Positions 18,221 through 18,625 of a DNA stretch of 18,625 nt are shown in pieces. Both the position numbers and the translations under genes were made by a program. Origin of the DNA: Ophioceras dolichostomum (Eukaryota > Ascomycota > Sordariomycetes > Magnaporthales > Ophioceraceae); assembly GCA_003049485.1 (NCBI GenBank), contig PYST01000529.1, positions 1-18,625 of the forward strand. The letters run 5' to 3'. The notes below the pieces were generated by a model. It ran no database searches. It had not been told where the DNA came from and was given only the letters and a program-made list of their open reading frames with translations. Within the stretch, counting starts at the first letter, position 1; each line of letters starts with the position of its first letter.

Positions 18221-18575
18221 CGAGGCGTTGATACGGAGTCTTTAAATTCGGTCATGAGAGCGATAGGAGATCCCCTCTCCTTTGGATAATTCATATGTTT
18301 CGCATGCCAGAGTGTACACCGGGGAAGACAGGACCTTCAAAGAAGAGGCGATATTTTCAGCGTCTCATAATGAGCAGTATCATCGCAGATATCACAGAAA
18401 GCAATAATACGGTTCCCAGGAAGAGGGAGACATCCGCAGAGTGAGTATCCTACAAGAACAACAACGCCATGATTTGTTTGTGTTCTCCCCTTGTTCACTC
18501 AAAGACAACGAAAAAGTAAAAGAAGAAAAGAGAATTCTGATATCTTGTTCATGACGTTCGTGAAGCCTCCTCCAT

Positions 18576-18576
<1 letters not shown>
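18221..18576 (+). other. 3' flank of the SprT-like gene
   Basis: No ORF worth reporting. It probably includes the 3' UTR. AATAAT at about 18404 is the nearest string to a polyadenylation signal; no AATAAA was seen. Confidence 0.35.

Positions 18577-18625
<49 letters not shown>
18577..18625 (+). repeat. (CT)n microsatellite running off the window
   Basis: An uninterrupted CT dinucleotide run of 49 nt to the last base, so the full length is unknown. Such tracts vary between strains and often end assembly pieces. Confidence 0.98.

Noticed and set aside
1..18625. tRNA, 5S rRNA, CRISPR, transposon or viral sequence
   Set aside because: I looked by eye for tRNA B-box motifs, fungal 5S rRNA, regular repeat-spacer arrays, terminal repeats and transposase or reverse-transcriptase motifs, and saw none. 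A proper covariance and profile search was not possible.

Overview
The window looks like nuclear DNA of a filamentous ascomycete (Pezizomycotina, most likely Sordariomycetes). Introns are short (64-222 nt) with GT-AG ends and CTAAC/CTGAC branch points, the coding regions are GC-rich, intergenic spacers are long, and the three recognisable proteins are fungal in type. I cannot name the genus. There are no tRNA or rRNA genes, transposons, CRISPR arrays or viral genes that I can support.

Layout, left to right. 1-2091 is gene-free, with scattered TAGG/CCTA tetranucleotide repeats. 2092-4098 (- strand) is LCB1, a four-exon gene for the non-catalytic LCB1 subunit of serine palmitoyltransferase (519 aa). 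4099-5813 is the LCB1 upstream / FKS1 downstream spacer. 5814-11831 (- strand) is FKS1, the GT48 catalytic subunit of 1,3-beta-glucan synthase (1928 aa, three coding exons), preceded by a well-formed 5' UTR intron and two small upstream ORFs. 12063 to about 13000 is the FKS1 promoter/leader, with CT-rich tracts on the coding strand. About 13000-16071 has no convincing gene. 16072-18220 (+ strand) is a two-exon gene for a 694-aa GCNA/ACRC-type protein: an acidic disordered N-terminus with a SUMO-interacting-like motif, then a SprT-like zinc protease domain, a zinc ribbon and an HMG-box-like tail. The window ends in a (CT)n microsatellite that runs off the edge.

How the genes relate. LCB1 and FKS1 lie head-to-tail on the same strand and serve two linked aspects of the cell surface: sphingolipid base synthesis in the ER and wall glucan synthesis at the plasma membrane. 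The SprT-like gene belongs to DNA-protein crosslink repair and has no obvious link to the other two. The exon models of all three genes were assembled by hand; each joins conserved protein sequence in frame and gives a CDS length divisible by three.

The most notable observations are these: an FKS1 whose echinocandin hot spot 1 begins with Gln instead of the usual Phe, with hot spot 2 also divergent; a fungal GCNA-like protein with a clustered set of CDK-type sites and a tandem splice acceptor that opens a second long frame; and an FKS1 leader with an overlapping, intron-spanning uORF. I found no clear sign of a wholly new multi-gene system.
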